Source of the DNA: a virus
Reading direction: 5' to 3' (one strand)
DNA length: 47,425 nucleotides
Virus record (IMG/VR): IMGVR_UViG_3300037961_001215
Span: 1-47,425 of that record
Shown: piece after piece, positions 14,972-23,699 of the stretch
Numbering within the stretch: the stretch's first letter is position 1
Layout of the letters: every line of letters begins with the position of its first letter
Notes under the pieces: generated by a model
The model's input: the letters and a program-made list of their open reading frames with translations, nothing else
Told to the model about the DNA's origin: nothing
The model's database searches: none
Position numbers and translations under genes: made by a program

Positions 14972-15502
14972 ATGGCTACTTTTGACATGACCGCATCAGC
15001 AACTGCTGGTGTAAACTCAAATTCCATTGCCGTGCTTCCTGCAAGCCGCAATGGTATGAATATGCGCATGGTTGAGGCAATTCTAGACATCAGTAAAATT
15101 ACTGACTATAGTTGCACCGATGGCGATATCTTCCAACTGCTTGAAATACCTGCAAATACTTTTGTGTTGTTTGCTGGTGCAGAAATACTAACTTCTTTTG
15201 ATGGGTCATCTCCAACTGTAGATATTGATTTTGCAGAAGGTGATGATATCATTGATGGTGGTGATGTATCTGCCGCTGCTGGTACTTTTCTTGCAGAGGG
15301 TACTAATGGTCAAGCAAATGATGTGACAACAGGTGCTGCATCAACATTTGTTCAATTTGTAACTACTACAGATACAATTGATGTGAAGTTGAATGCGGGT
15401 TCTGCAGATGTCACTACAGGTAAACTCCGTGTATACGCTTGCGTCATAGACGTGAACGGTGCGCAGGAATTGGCAACAGAGGTTGCACGCGACAACGCAT
15501 AA
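14972..15502 (+). CDS. capsid-associated (decoration or structural) protein
   Basis: This 176-residue, Ala/Thr/Asp-rich protein with a predicted beta character begins MATFDMTASATAGVNSNS 11 nt after the capsid gene, behind AGGGAGAG. Acidic repeats (DIDFAEGDDIIDGGD) and low lysine content resemble small head decoration or structural proteins co-expressed with capsid. A strong terminator follows, so it is the last gene of the head transcript. Confidence 0.78.
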   Translation: MATFDMTASATAGVNSNSIAVLPASRNGMNMRMVEAILDISKITDYSCTDGDIFQLLEIPANTFVLFAGAEILTSFDGSSPTVDIDFAEGDDIIDGGDVSAAAGTFLAEGTNGQANDVTTGAASTFVQFVTTTDTIDVKLNAGSADVTTGKLRVYACVIDVNGAQELATEVARDNA

Positions 15503-15509
15503 TAATGCT

Positions 15510-15538
15510 GGGGAGGCGAGCAATCGCCTCTCCTTTTA
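15510..15538 (+). terminator. rho-independent terminator after the head genes
   Basis: A ten-base-pair stem (15510-15519 with 15524-15533, including one G-U pair) closes a GCAA tetraloop and is followed at once by TTTTAT. It separates the capsid block from the tail block. High capsid mRNA levels could be set here, with partial read-through feeding the tail genes. Confidence 0.92.
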
Positions 15539-15553
15539 TAGATATGGCACATT

Positions 15554-16264
15554 ATGGCAACTTACCTGACATTAGCAAACGCAGTTTTAAATCGCATGAA
15601 CGAAGTGGAGTTAACGTCAGTTACCTTTTCAAACGCTCGCGGTTTTCAAATTCAATGTAAGAACGCTGTAAATGATGCAATTGATTATATAAATCAAAGA
15701 GAGTTTGGATGGCCTTTTAATCATTCAGCTCATACACAAACTTTAGTAGCAGGAACAACTAGATACACAATTCCTACAGATGCTAAGCACATTGATTACC
15801 AAACTTTTCGTATATCCAAAGACTCTTCTCTAGCAAGCCCAGGCAACTCATTAAGTGTGTTAGAATATAAAGAGTACGTAGATAAATTTATAGACCAAGA
15901 AGATGATGCTACAGTTATAGGAGGTTTACCTGAATTTGTATTTCGGGCGCCCGACAATAACTTTGGTTTATACCCATACCCAAACAAAGCATACCAACTT
16001 AAATTTGATTATCACACAATTCCCACAGCGTTGACTAATGCTACCGATACACCAAGTATCCCAGACCAATTTAGTCATGTTATAGTAGACGGTGCTACAG
16101 CGTATGCATATCAGTATCGTGGCGAGTCCCAGCAATACCAATTAAATTTTGCAAGGTTTGATTCTGGTATCAAACATATGCAGTCGATTTTGTTAAACCG
16201 CTTTGATTACATGCGGTCTACATATATTGAAAGGTCAAAGGTATACGGGTCAGGATTACTTTAG
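15554..16264 (+). CDS. tail tubular protein / head-tail adaptor (T7 gp11-like position)
   Basis: This 236-residue protein should form the ring joining portal and tail. It has a helical N-terminus (YLTLANAVLNRMNEVELTS), a CKNAVNDAIDYINQREFGW block and TTRYTIPTDAKHIDYQTF. An aromatic mid-section ends with GLPEFVFRAPDNNFGLYPYP. A C-terminal helical segment follows. This pattern is shared by podoviral gatekeeper proteins. It is the first gene after the terminator, with the nozzle-like gene next. Confidence 0.85.
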   Translation: MATYLTLANAVLNRMNEVELTSVTFSNARGFQIQCKNAVNDAIDYINQREFGWPFNHSAHTQTLVAGTTRYTIPTDAKHIDYQTFRISKDSSLASPGNSLSVLEYKEYVDKFIDQEDDATVIGGLPEFVFRAPDNNFGLYPYPNKAYQLKFDYHTIPTALTNATDTPSIPDQFSHVIVDGATAYAYQYRGESQQYQLNFARFDSGIKHMQSILLNRFDYMRSTYIERSKVYGSGLL

Positions 16265-16273
16265 GTATAAAAC

Positions 16274-17776
16274 ATGGCGGATGAATCGGGCCTCAATCCT
16301 TTTGTATTTGCGTGCGAAGGTGGTCTAGTTCTTGACCAATCTACGTTTGCTATGCAACCCGGAATGGCGTTAGAACTACAGAACTTTGAGCCTGACATAC
16401 GAGGTGGTTATCGTCGTATATCCGGTTATGCTAAGTGGAATAGTAATATTGTTCCACAAACAGCCTCTGCAACAGAACCAGTTTTAATGTCAGCGCACTT
16501 TAATAATAAAGTAATTGCTGCACGTGGAACAAAAGTATACGAAGCTGGAACAACAGGTAGTTGGTCACAAATAGATACTGGTCGTACAAGCGCTGGTAAA
16601 TATAGCCACTTTCGTTATAACTTGGCTGGCACAGATTTTATCGTATGGGCGGACGGGGCAAATCATGCGTCTAAATACGATGGCACTACCGTTACTGATT
16701 TAAATGCAAGTGGGGCACCTGCTGACCCTAAGTTTGTTGTAGGGCACAAAGATAAATTATTTTTTGCTGGAATGTCTAGTACCCCACAGCAAATTACATT
16801 TACAGCACCTTTCACAGATAATGATTTTCAGACAAGTAATGGCGCCGGTACAGTAAAAGTAGACAGCAATGTAACAGGTTTATTTCCTTTTCGTGAATCG
16901 TTATTTATTTTTTGCGAAGAAAGAATATTTAAGCTAACAGGAAACACTGCGGCTGATTTTGTACTTCAACCTGTGACAAGAGAAATAGGGTGTGTAAACG
17001 GATTTACAATTAAAGAAGTAGCAGGAGATATAATTTTCCTTGGGCCTGACGGCTTACGCACAGTTGCTGGTACAGAAAAAATTGGTGACGTTGAACTTGG
17101 TACAATAAGCCGACCTGTGCAAAGAAGATTTCAAGCTGTATCTGATGTAGATGAATTTGAAAGTGTAGTTGTTCCTGATAAAACTCAGTACAGAATTTTC
17201 TTTTCAAACTCAGCCACATCTAGGCCTAACACAACTGGCTTAATTGCAGTTAGAAAAGAAAATTATGAATTTTCAGATTTAAGAGGTATACGTCCAAGTT
17301 GCACAGATTCCGTTGTAAACGCCGGTGAAAGCATTGTTTTACATGGAGAATTTGATGGCTATGTCTATCGTCAGGAACAGGGTAATGATTTTGATGGTAA
17401 CATAATAACTGGTAAGTACAGGTCTCCAGATTTAACCATGGGAGACGCAGGTATACGCAAAAACTTCCAAAGAGTTATTATTAACTACGCACCAGAGTCT
17501 ACCGTTAGTGCAGATTTATTTGTAAGATATGATTATGAAGCCCCTAATGTCCCAAGACCTGCTGCGTATCCATTTGATACTGCAACCTCTGTAGCGGTTT
17601 ACGGAAGTTCTGTTTATGGAACAGCAACATACGGTGGACAATCAAATCCTTTAGTTAGGCAGCCAATTGAAGGGTCTGGTTTTGCAGTTGCCTTACGAGT
17701 TAATGACAGAGGAACATCAGCACCTTATTCACTAAAAGGGTTTCAATTAGAATTTGACGCGGGAGCAAGACGTTAA
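16274..17776 (+). CDS. tail nozzle / stabilisation protein
   Basis: This 500-residue beta-rich protein begins with GGLVLDQSTFAMQPGMALELQNFEPDIRGGYRR-type sequence. Repeats in the centre (KDKLFFAGM, FRESLFIFCEERIFKLTG, GDIIFLGPDGLRTVAGT) suggest a propeller-like domain, as in T7 gp12 or P22 gp10. The order adaptor, nozzle, fibres supports this. It ends one base into the start of the fibre gene. Confidence 0.83.
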   Translation: MADESGLNPFVFACEGGLVLDQSTFAMQPGMALELQNFEPDIRGGYRRISGYAKWNSNIVPQTASATEPVLMSAHFNNKVIAARGTKVYEAGTTGSWSQIDTGRTSAGKYSHFRYNLAGTDFIVWADGANHASKYDGTTVTDLNASGAPADPKFVVGHKDKLFFAGMSSTPQQITFTAPFTDNDFQTSNGAGTVKVDSNVTGLFPFRESLFIFCEERIFKLTGNTAADFVLQPVTREIGCVNGFTIKEVAGDIIFLGPDGLRTVAGTEKIGDVELGTISRPVQRRFQAVSDVDEFESVVVPDKTQYRIFFSNSATSRPNTTGLIAVRKENYEFSDLRGIRPSCTDSVVNAGESIVLHGEFDGYVYRQEQGNDFDGNIITGKYRSPDLTMGDAGIRKNFQRVIINYAPESTVSADLFVRYDYEAPNVPRPAAYPFDTATSVAVYGSSVYGTATYGGQSNPLVRQPIEGSGFAVALRVNDRGTSAPYSLKGFQLEFDAGARR

Positions 17777-20022
17777 TGAGTGGTACAGGTTACACTAGAC
17801 AATCAACATTTACTGACGGAGATATTATTAATGCTTCGGACAGTAATGACGAATTCAATAAATTATTAGACGTATTTAGTAATACAACGGGACACAAACA
17901 TGATGGCTCTGCTGCTCAAGGGCCAGTCATTGGTTTAATTGGCGACCCCGGTGTTGCTACACCTATCAATAAAGTTGTCGTAGATGACACGAATAATCGT
18001 ATAGGTGTATTTGTTGATGTATCCGGTAGTACAACAGAACAAATTAGATTTCAAGATGGTGCTATTGTACCCGTTACTGACAATGATATTGACCTTGGTA
18101 CAAGCAGTCTTGAGTTTAAAGATTTACATTTAGATGGTACGGCTAATATAGATAGCCTTGTAGCAGATACAGCAGACATAAACGGTGGCACAGCAGATAA
18201 CGTAGTAATAGGTGGTTCAACTGCTGCGGCTATTACAGGTACAACTCTTGTTGCTAACACAAGCTTAAATATTGCAGGTGACGGGGCGACAGTAACAGGT
18301 ATCAAAGACGAAGACGACATGTCTTCCGACAGTGCTACCAAACTAGCCACACAACAATCCATTAAAGCATATGTAGATGCCCAACTTACAGCAGAAGATT
18401 TAGATTTTCAAGCCGATAGTGGTGGTGCACTCAGTATTGACTTAGATAGCGAAACACTTACTTTTACTGGTGGCACAGGTATTGACACCAGCGGCTCTAG
18501 TAACACTGTTACGTTTGCGATTGATAGCACCGTTGCAACCTTAACAGGTTCACAAACCCTTACCAACAAAACTCTTACTACACCAGTCATCGCAGAGATT
18601 GATTCTGGCGCAGATATTACTCTTGATGCAACCGCTGATATTATCCTTGATGCAGGTGGTGCAAATATTATTTTCAAAGATGATGGCACATCAATTCTTG
18701 ATATTGCCAACAACTCATCTGATGTAGAATTTACAGTAAGCACAGCAGATAAGAATTTTGCTATCAAAGGCACAGACGGTTCGTCTGCTATCACTGCTCT
18801 TGACATTGATATGGCTCTTAATGGTCAAGCAACCTTTAGCGGTGATGTTGTTGTAACAGGTGACCTAACTGTTACAGGCGATGACATTACCATGGGTACA
18901 AATACCTCTGGTCATATCATGGTAGCTGATGGCACAAATTTTAACCCAGTTGCTGTATCAGGTGATGTAACAATTAGTAGTGCTGGTGCAATCACTATTG
19001 CCAGTGGTGCTGTTGAAACTGCAATGCTTAATGCTAATGTTATCTCAGGACAAACTGCAGAAACATCTTTAGATACATCAAATGACACAGTTTTAATACA
19101 TGATGCCAGTGCCAGTGCTTTAAAGAAAACTACTCTAGCCTCTATATCATCTGCTCTAGGCGGTATTACAGATGTAGTTGCGGATACGACTCCGCAATTG
19201 GGCGGGTCGCTTGATGTTAATGGGCAGGATATTGTATCTGTATCTAACGGTAACATTGATATTTTGCCAAATGGTAGTGGTGTAGTAAACCTTGATGGTG
19301 ATGGGTCATCAGGCGGTGTATCTGTATCTGATGGTCTTATCGACATACGTACAGGAACAGGCAATGTATCTAAGGTAAAGTTCTATTGTGAGTCCTCTAA
19401 CGCTCACGCACAAACTTTGCAAGCACAGCCACACTCTGCAGGTAGTAGTGCAGTATTAACCTTGCCTGTGGCAACAGGTACACTTATTGGTACAGGAGAT
19501 ACTGGTTCTGTTTCTAACGCAATGTTAGCTACTATTAATACAGCAGGTAAGGTTGCTTTAGCTTCTCTAGAAATAGACGGGGGCACAGATATTGGTGCTG
19601 ACCTTGCTGATGCAGATTTGATTATTGTTGATGACGGCGCAGGGGGCACGAATCGTAAAGCCGCTATGACCCGTATAGCTACATATGTTCAAAGTGGTAT
19701 CAGCGGCGACATAACTATTTCTGGTGGTACAGCAGCTATTGGAAGTGGCGTGATTGTAAACGCAGATATTAACGCTAGTGCAGCGATTGCAGATACAAAA
19801 CTAGCAACAATTTCTACAGCAGGTAAAGTTGATTTAGCTGCATTAGAAATAGATGGCGGTACGGATATAGGTGCAGACCTTACCTCATCTGACTTGATTA
19901 TTGTAGATGATGGCGCAGGGGGTACAAATAGAAAAGCTGCACTGTCTCGCCTTACTACTTTTATGACTAGTCAAGGTTTTTCATCAGAAGACCCAACAGC
20001 TTTAGCAATCGCACTAGGTTGA
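17776..20022 (+). CDS. tail fibre protein with repeated beta-structured shaft
   Basis: This 748-residue Asp/Gly/Thr/Ser-rich protein has an N-terminal part with GYTRQSTFTDGDIINASD and NTTGHKHDGSAAQG, as seen in virion-attached fibre bases. A repetitive beta shaft follows (for example GGTGIDTSGSSNTVTF and SQTLTNKTLTTPVI). Near the C-terminus a block of about 46 residues is duplicated. It overlaps the nozzle gene by one base (TAATGA). The function would be host recognition or linking other fibres to the tail. Confidence 0.88.
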   Translation: MSGTGYTRQSTFTDGDIINASDSNDEFNKLLDVFSNTTGHKHDGSAAQGPVIGLIGDPGVATPINKVVVDDTNNRIGVFVDVSGSTTEQIRFQDGAIVPVTDNDIDLGTSSLEFKDLHLDGTANIDSLVADTADINGGTADNVVIGGSTAAAITGTTLVANTSLNIAGDGATVTGIKDEDDMSSDSATKLATQQSIKAYVDAQLTAEDLDFQADSGGALSIDLDSETLTFTGGTGIDTSGSSNTVTFAIDSTVATLTGSQTLTNKTLTTPVIAEIDSGADITLDATADIILDAGGANIIFKDDGTSILDIANNSSDVEFTVSTADKNFAIKGTDGSSAITALDIDMALNGQATFSGDVVVTGDLTVTGDDITMGTNTSGHIMVADGTNFNPVAVSGDVTISSAGAITIASGAVETAMLNANVISGQTAETSLDTSNDTVLIHDASASALKKTTLASISSALGGITDVVADTTPQLGGSLDVNGQDIVSVSNGNIDILPNGSGVVNLDGDGSSGGVSVSDGLIDIRTGTGNVSKVKFYCESSNAHAQTLQAQPHSAGSSAVLTLPVATGTLIGTGDTGSVSNAMLATINTAGKVALASLEIDGGTDIGADLADADLIIVDDGAGGTNRKAAMTRIATYVQSGISGDITISGGTAAIGSGVIVNADINASAAIADTKLATISTAGKVDLAALEIDGGTDIGADLTSSDLIIVDDGAGGTNRKAALSRLTTFMTSQGFSSEDPTALAIALG
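19540..19955 (+). repeat. internal duplication near the fibre C-terminus
   Basis: Segments 19540-19680 and 19816-19955 encode near-identical blocks beginning TAGKV and containing LEIDGGTDIGADL and DLIIVDDGAGGTNRKAA. The DNA has diverged mostly at third positions, so the duplication is old and kept by protein-level selection. Confidence 0.88.
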
Positions 20023-20047
20023 TAAAACTTAATTAATAAGGTATAAT
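20019..20047 (+). promoter_or_regulatory. near-consensus sigma70 promoter between tail genes
   Basis: TTGATA (20019-20024) and TATAAT (20042-20047) are separated by exactly 17 nt, matching 5/6 and 6/6. The -35 box overlaps the stop of the fibre gene. A start at about 20054 would fall on the AGAGGA ribosome site just before ATG 20062, giving an almost leaderless message for that first gene. Confidence 0.6.
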
Positions 20048-20061
20048 ACGAAGAGGATAAA

Positions 20062-20412
20062 ATGGCAAATACCTTTAAAGTAAAAACAAATGCGGCTATG
20101 CCAGCTAGTTCTGGTACTCCGCTTACATTATATACAGTACCATCAAGTACAACAACTGTGCTTATTGGTATGATGCTATGTAATGTACATACAAGTCAGG
20201 TTACTGTAGATATTGTTTTGGAAAGTGATACGTCAGATACTGAAACAAATGAAACAGTTAAGTTGGCAGATAATGTTCCTATTCCTGCAGGTTCTACTTT
20301 AGAATTATTTTCAGGAAACAAAATCATCATGCAAACAACAGATGTGTTAAAGATTGACTGCTCCGTTGCTGCAAAGATTGATGCGACACTGAGCATCATG
20401 GAGATAACCTAA
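20062..20412 (+). CDS. small tail-associated structural protein
   Basis: This 116-residue protein is predicted all-beta (KVKTNAAMPASSGTPLTLYTVP, TTTVLIGMMLCNVHTSQVTV, PIPAGSTLELFSGNKIIM). It resembles small virion proteins encoded among tail genes of marine phages. It sits between two fibre genes and just after a promoter candidate. The function is not known; a fibre connector or tail decoration is likely. Confidence 0.75.
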   Translation: MANTFKVKTNAAMPASSGTPLTLYTVPSSTTTVLIGMMLCNVHTSQVTVDIVLESDTSDTETNETVKLADNVPIPAGSTLELFSGNKIIMQTTDVLKIDCSVAAKIDATLSIMEIT

Positions 20413-20969
20413 TGCCTTACCTTGGTCAAGTTCCTTCACCCATATTTGACAGTGATATCACAGTTACAAACTTAACTACAAATGGTAATTTTACAACTTC
20501 AGGAACTACTACTTTGTCTGGTAATACTACTGTTGGTGGTACGTTAGGTGTTACAGGTGCTACAACATTATCTAGCACATTAGGTGTTACAGGCGCAGTA
20601 ACAGCTACAGGTGGTGGTACTGTAAAGGCAACATATCAAGAACGCTATGCCGCTGTTACCTCTTCTAGTGGCGCAGCTACTCTTGACTTGTCTACGGCAA
20701 ACTATTTTTCTCATACTTTATCAGAGGCAACCACTTATACATTTAGTAATCCACCGTCAAGTGGGACAGCGTTTACGTTTACACTTGAGTTGAAACAAAA
20801 TTCTGGTGGTAGTTCATACGCAACAACTTGGCCTAACTCAGTTGATTGGGCTGGGGGAACTGAACCAACAGATTCTAGTGGTGCAAATGATGTTGATATT
20901 TATGTGTTTACTACTAGGGATGGCGGTACAACTTACTTTGGCTTCCAATCTGGTGCAGATTTATCATAA
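20412..20969 (+). CDS. short tail fibre protein
   Basis: This 185-residue protein has an N-terminal MPYLGQVPSPIFDSDI tag, then Thr/Gly/Ser beta repeats (TTTLSGNTTVGGTLGVTGA, STLGVTGAVTATGG). A compact C-terminal domain ends with DVDIYVFTTRDGGTTYFGF. This type is a modular fibre component. The C-terminal domain is similar in style to that of the gene at 23057 (LDFSANQNFILTL block). Confidence 0.82.
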   Translation: MPYLGQVPSPIFDSDITVTNLTTNGNFTTSGTTTLSGNTTVGGTLGVTGATTLSSTLGVTGAVTATGGGTVKATYQERYAAVTSSSGAATLDLSTANYFSHTLSEATTYTFSNPPSSGTAFTFTLELKQNSGGSSYATTWPNSVDWAGGTEPTDSSGANDVDIYVFTTRDGGTTYFGFQSGADLS

Positions 20970-21139
20970 TGGCAGTTACAGAGGCAAATTATACAGATAA
21001 TACTTATACACAAATTATAGCCACTATTGATGGCGAAGAAGTAACAGTTCCTGTAAAAACTTCCGATGTTAACTATAATAAAATTTTAGATGCAATAGAG
21101 AATGATAATTTAGATTTTACTATACAGAATGCTGTTTAA
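20969..21139 (+). CDS. 56-residue protein between fibre genes
   Basis: ATG 20969 shares one base with the previous stop and opens a 56-residue frame: MAVTEANYTDNTYTQIIATI, then DGEEVTVPVKT and an acidic helix ending FTIQNAV. The sequence has normal composition and the frame is bounded by genes 1 nt and 3 nt away, so it fills the gap exactly. No function is recognised. A small fibre-associated factor is plausible. Confidence 0.72.
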   Translation: MAVTEANYTDNTYTQIIATIDGEEVTVPVKTSDVNYNKILDAIENDNLDFTIQNAV

Positions 21140-21142
21140 ATT

Positions 21143-22216
21143 ATGGCTACAAGTAAAAAAATAGTTATGGCTGCGGCTGGAGGTGGTGAAACTGAATTAT
21201 TCTCTTTTACTAGTTTTACTTTTACAGCAGCAGGAGTAACAGGAAAAGATGGCCCAAGTTTGGCTACTTTATTAGCACATTCTACGTATTCAAGTAAAAC
21301 CTCTACAAATACTTGGTTAACGAATACTAGCTATTTTAATATGAGTACAACAGGCATTCAACAGTTTACTGTTCCTATATCTGGAACATACAGGATACGT
21401 GCTATAGGCGGAAGCGGGGGGCAACATACAGGTACTTTTCATCCCGCTTTTCCCGGTGCAGGTGCAAACATAATAGCAGACTTTTCATTATCCCAAAATG
21501 ATGTTTTAAATATTGTTGTAGGTCAGCAACCGTCTGCTGTAAATGGTGTAAGTAGTACGATTAACGGTTCAGCAGGTGGTGGTGGAAGTTGGGTTTACAC
21601 TGGTTCTATTGGCGGTAGCGGCTTAATTATATGTGCTGGTGGCGGTGGTGGAACTGGACATGGCAGTAGTTCTAGTCCAGCAACAGGTGGTAATGGACGA
21701 GGTGGAAACAACGCTAATACATCTAATGAAAGTGGTTCAATAGCTACTTACGGGGTAAATAGTCGCACAGGAAACCGTCAATGTGGAAACAAAGGAACAG
21801 GAGAGGGCGGTAAATCAACTCTAACTGGGGGTAATACATTAACATATGGCGGTTCAGGCGGTGGTGCTGGTTGGAACTCTGATGGAGATGATTATGTTTC
21901 TAGAAACGCATATGGTGGTGACAGATTTGTAGGTGGTGTCGGAGATGTCGGGGGCCATTCTAACGGTGGATTTGGCGGTGGCGGCGGCTCTGGTGGCGGT
22001 GGCAATGCTGGTGGTGGTGGCGGTGGCTACACTGGCGGTGGTGCAGGAGATGGTTATGTTACTGTAGTTAGTTCTAAGAACTCTTGGGGCGGTGGCGGTG
22101 GCGGTGGAAGTTTCGTTAAATCTGGTGCAACTAACTCCACCTTGACACAAGGTAACAGCGGCATAAACTACTCTGATACAACAAACGGCAGTGTTTATAT
22201 AGAAAAAATAGCATAA
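21143..22216 (+). CDS. glycine-rich tail adhesin
   Basis: This 357-residue protein has three parts. An N-terminal tag (MATSKKIVMAAAGGG) is followed by a beta domain with GIQQFTVPISGTYRIRAIGG at about residues 72-91. A long polyglycine-rich domain (residues about 145-330) has many GGGG runs. It resembles glycine-rich lectin or adhesin domains such as the polyglycine tips of phage S16 gp38 and the ALK-type Gly-rich domain. It probably contacts the host surface. Its tag matches that of the next gene. Confidence 0.83.
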   Translation: MATSKKIVMAAAGGGETELFSFTSFTFTAAGVTGKDGPSLATLLAHSTYSSKTSTNTWLTNTSYFNMSTTGIQQFTVPISGTYRIRAIGGSGGQHTGTFHPAFPGAGANIIADFSLSQNDVLNIVVGQQPSAVNGVSSTINGSAGGGGSWVYTGSIGGSGLIICAGGGGGTGHGSSSSPATGGNGRGGNNANTSNESGSIATYGVNSRTGNRQCGNKGTGEGGKSTLTGGNTLTYGGSGGGAGWNSDGDDYVSRNAYGGDRFVGGVGDVGGHSNGGFGGGGGSGGGGNAGGGGGGYTGGGAGDGYVTVVSSKNSWGGGGGGGSFVKSGATNSTLTQGNSGINYSDTTNGSVYIEKIA

Positions 22217-22218
22217 TA

Positions 22219-23031
22219 ATGGCAACCAGCAAAAAAATAGTAATGGCTGCAGCAGGTAGTGGTGGTGAGCAATTTTTAAAATCCAGGGGTCTTACTGGCA
22301 CACAAGGTTTTACTATGAGAACCCTTTCAGTTACAAAAGATATGCAATCTGCTACTACTGGTATAAATATTCCTAACGGCTATAGCCCTCGTTCTGGAGC
22401 AATATTAACACCAGCAAGAATTAGTTATCGACACTATTGGACGGATTGGGGTGGTGATTACTTTGACAATTGGGGTAATTTTTATTTATTTAATCCGGCA
22501 GACAATACCGGAAGTAACATTACTTTTAGCACTAGCACTATTAATAAAGCAGATGGAACAATTAATACTATTGACCAAAATCATTTTTCCCAAACTTTCA
22601 AAGTTGAACATGGTTGGGTTGCACAAGGAATATTTAAATTAGATGTAGCATGTACTAGTAGTGAAACTTTTTCATTTGCTATGGGTACTTATGGAAATAT
22701 GGGTTCAGATTCGCAAACAAGTAATATTGATAGAACTTACACGAGTCCTAGTTGGGGTACATTGCACTACAATTATAATTCACAAAGCGGCTCTAGAGAA
22801 TACTTTTATACGCATGTAATACCAAAAAAGAAAGCAGATAATGATACCTTTAATATAGATTCAACTGGTTTGTTTACTGCAGTCTCAGGAAATGATAATC
22901 TTGCTATTTGGACAGGTGCATTTACACATGGGTTTACTTGGTATTTTATAAAGGGAAGCAACTCAACAACAGGTGCAATGTATGATTGGGTAGCAAATGA
23001 TATAGAATTAAGTGATACTTATCATAATTAA
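22219..23031 (+). CDS. tail-tip protein sharing the N-terminal tag of the glycine-rich adhesin
   Basis: The first 13 residues (MATSKKIVMAAAG) equal those of the preceding gene. The remaining 257 residues are unrelated, aromatic and beta-rich (HYWTDWGGDYFDNWGNFYLF, FSQTFKVEHGWVAQGIF). The shared tag suggests that both attach to the same site, with different receptor-binding or host-range modules behind it. No enzymatic motif is recognised. Confidence 0.8.
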   Translation: MATSKKIVMAAAGSGGEQFLKSRGLTGTQGFTMRTLSVTKDMQSATTGINIPNGYSPRSGAILTPARISYRHYWTDWGGDYFDNWGNFYLFNPADNTGSNITFSTSTINKADGTINTIDQNHFSQTFKVEHGWVAQGIFKLDVACTSSETFSFAMGTYGNMGSDSQTSNIDRTYTSPSWGTLHYNYNSQSGSREYFYTHVIPKKKADNDTFNIDSTGLFTAVSGNDNLAIWTGAFTHGFTWYFIKGSNSTTGAMYDWVANDIELSDTYHN

Positions 23032-23056
23032 AATTGATTTCTAGAGAGATTATAGC

Positions 23057-23692
23057 ATGGCATATATAGGAAAAACCCCATCACAAGCGGTAAGACAAAG
23101 GTATTATTTTACTGCATCAGGAAGTGAGACTTCATTTTCAGGTGCTGATGATAATGGTAATACTCTTGTATTCAGTGATGGTGAATATGTAGATGTATCA
23201 AAAAATGGCACAAGTCTTATTGCAGGTACAAACTATAATACAACTACCGCTAATACAATTGCTGGTTTATCTGGTATATCATCTAGTGATGTTATTGAAG
23301 TTATAGTATATGACACATTTAGTGTGCATAGCGGTATATTTAACGGGCCTACAACCTTTAACGGTAGTGTGTCTGCACCTACGCTTACAGATACTAGTAA
23401 TACAGGAAGCGTCACTTTAGATTTTTCAGCCAATCAAAATTTTATTCTTACGCTTACAGGTAATGTGACTTTAGCTAACCCTACAACAGAGTCGGTAGGT
23501 CAATCTGGGTTTATCGCATTTATACAAGACAGCACAGGTGGACGCACAGTTTCTCTTGGTACAGACTACGAAACAGCTACAGGTGCGGGACTAACACTTT
23601 CAAGTGCAGCATCTAAAACTGACCTCGTTCCTTATATTGTTGTTGCAGCAAATCGTATTCTTCTTGGAACAGCACAATTAGATTTTTCATAG
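23057..23692 (+). CDS. tail fibre protein
   Basis: This 211-residue protein starts MAYIGKTPSQAVRQRYYFTA. It continues with SFSGADDNGNTLVFSDGEYV and VSKNGTSLIAGTNYNTT, a module common in marine phage fibres. The C-terminal half (TLDFSANQNFILTLTGNVTL) resembles that of the gene at 20412. It is probably an attachment or connector fibre. An AGAGAG site lies before the start. Confidence 0.83.
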   Translation: MAYIGKTPSQAVRQRYYFTASGSETSFSGADDNGNTLVFSDGEYVDVSKNGTSLIAGTNYNTTTANTIAGLSGISSSDVIEVIVYDTFSVHSGIFNGPTTFNGSVSAPTLTDTSNTGSVTLDFSANQNFILTLTGNVTLANPTTESVGQSGFIAFIQDSTGGRTVSLGTDYETATGAGLTLSSAASKTDLVPYIVVAANRILLGTAQLDFS

Positions 23693-23699
23693 GTGTAAT

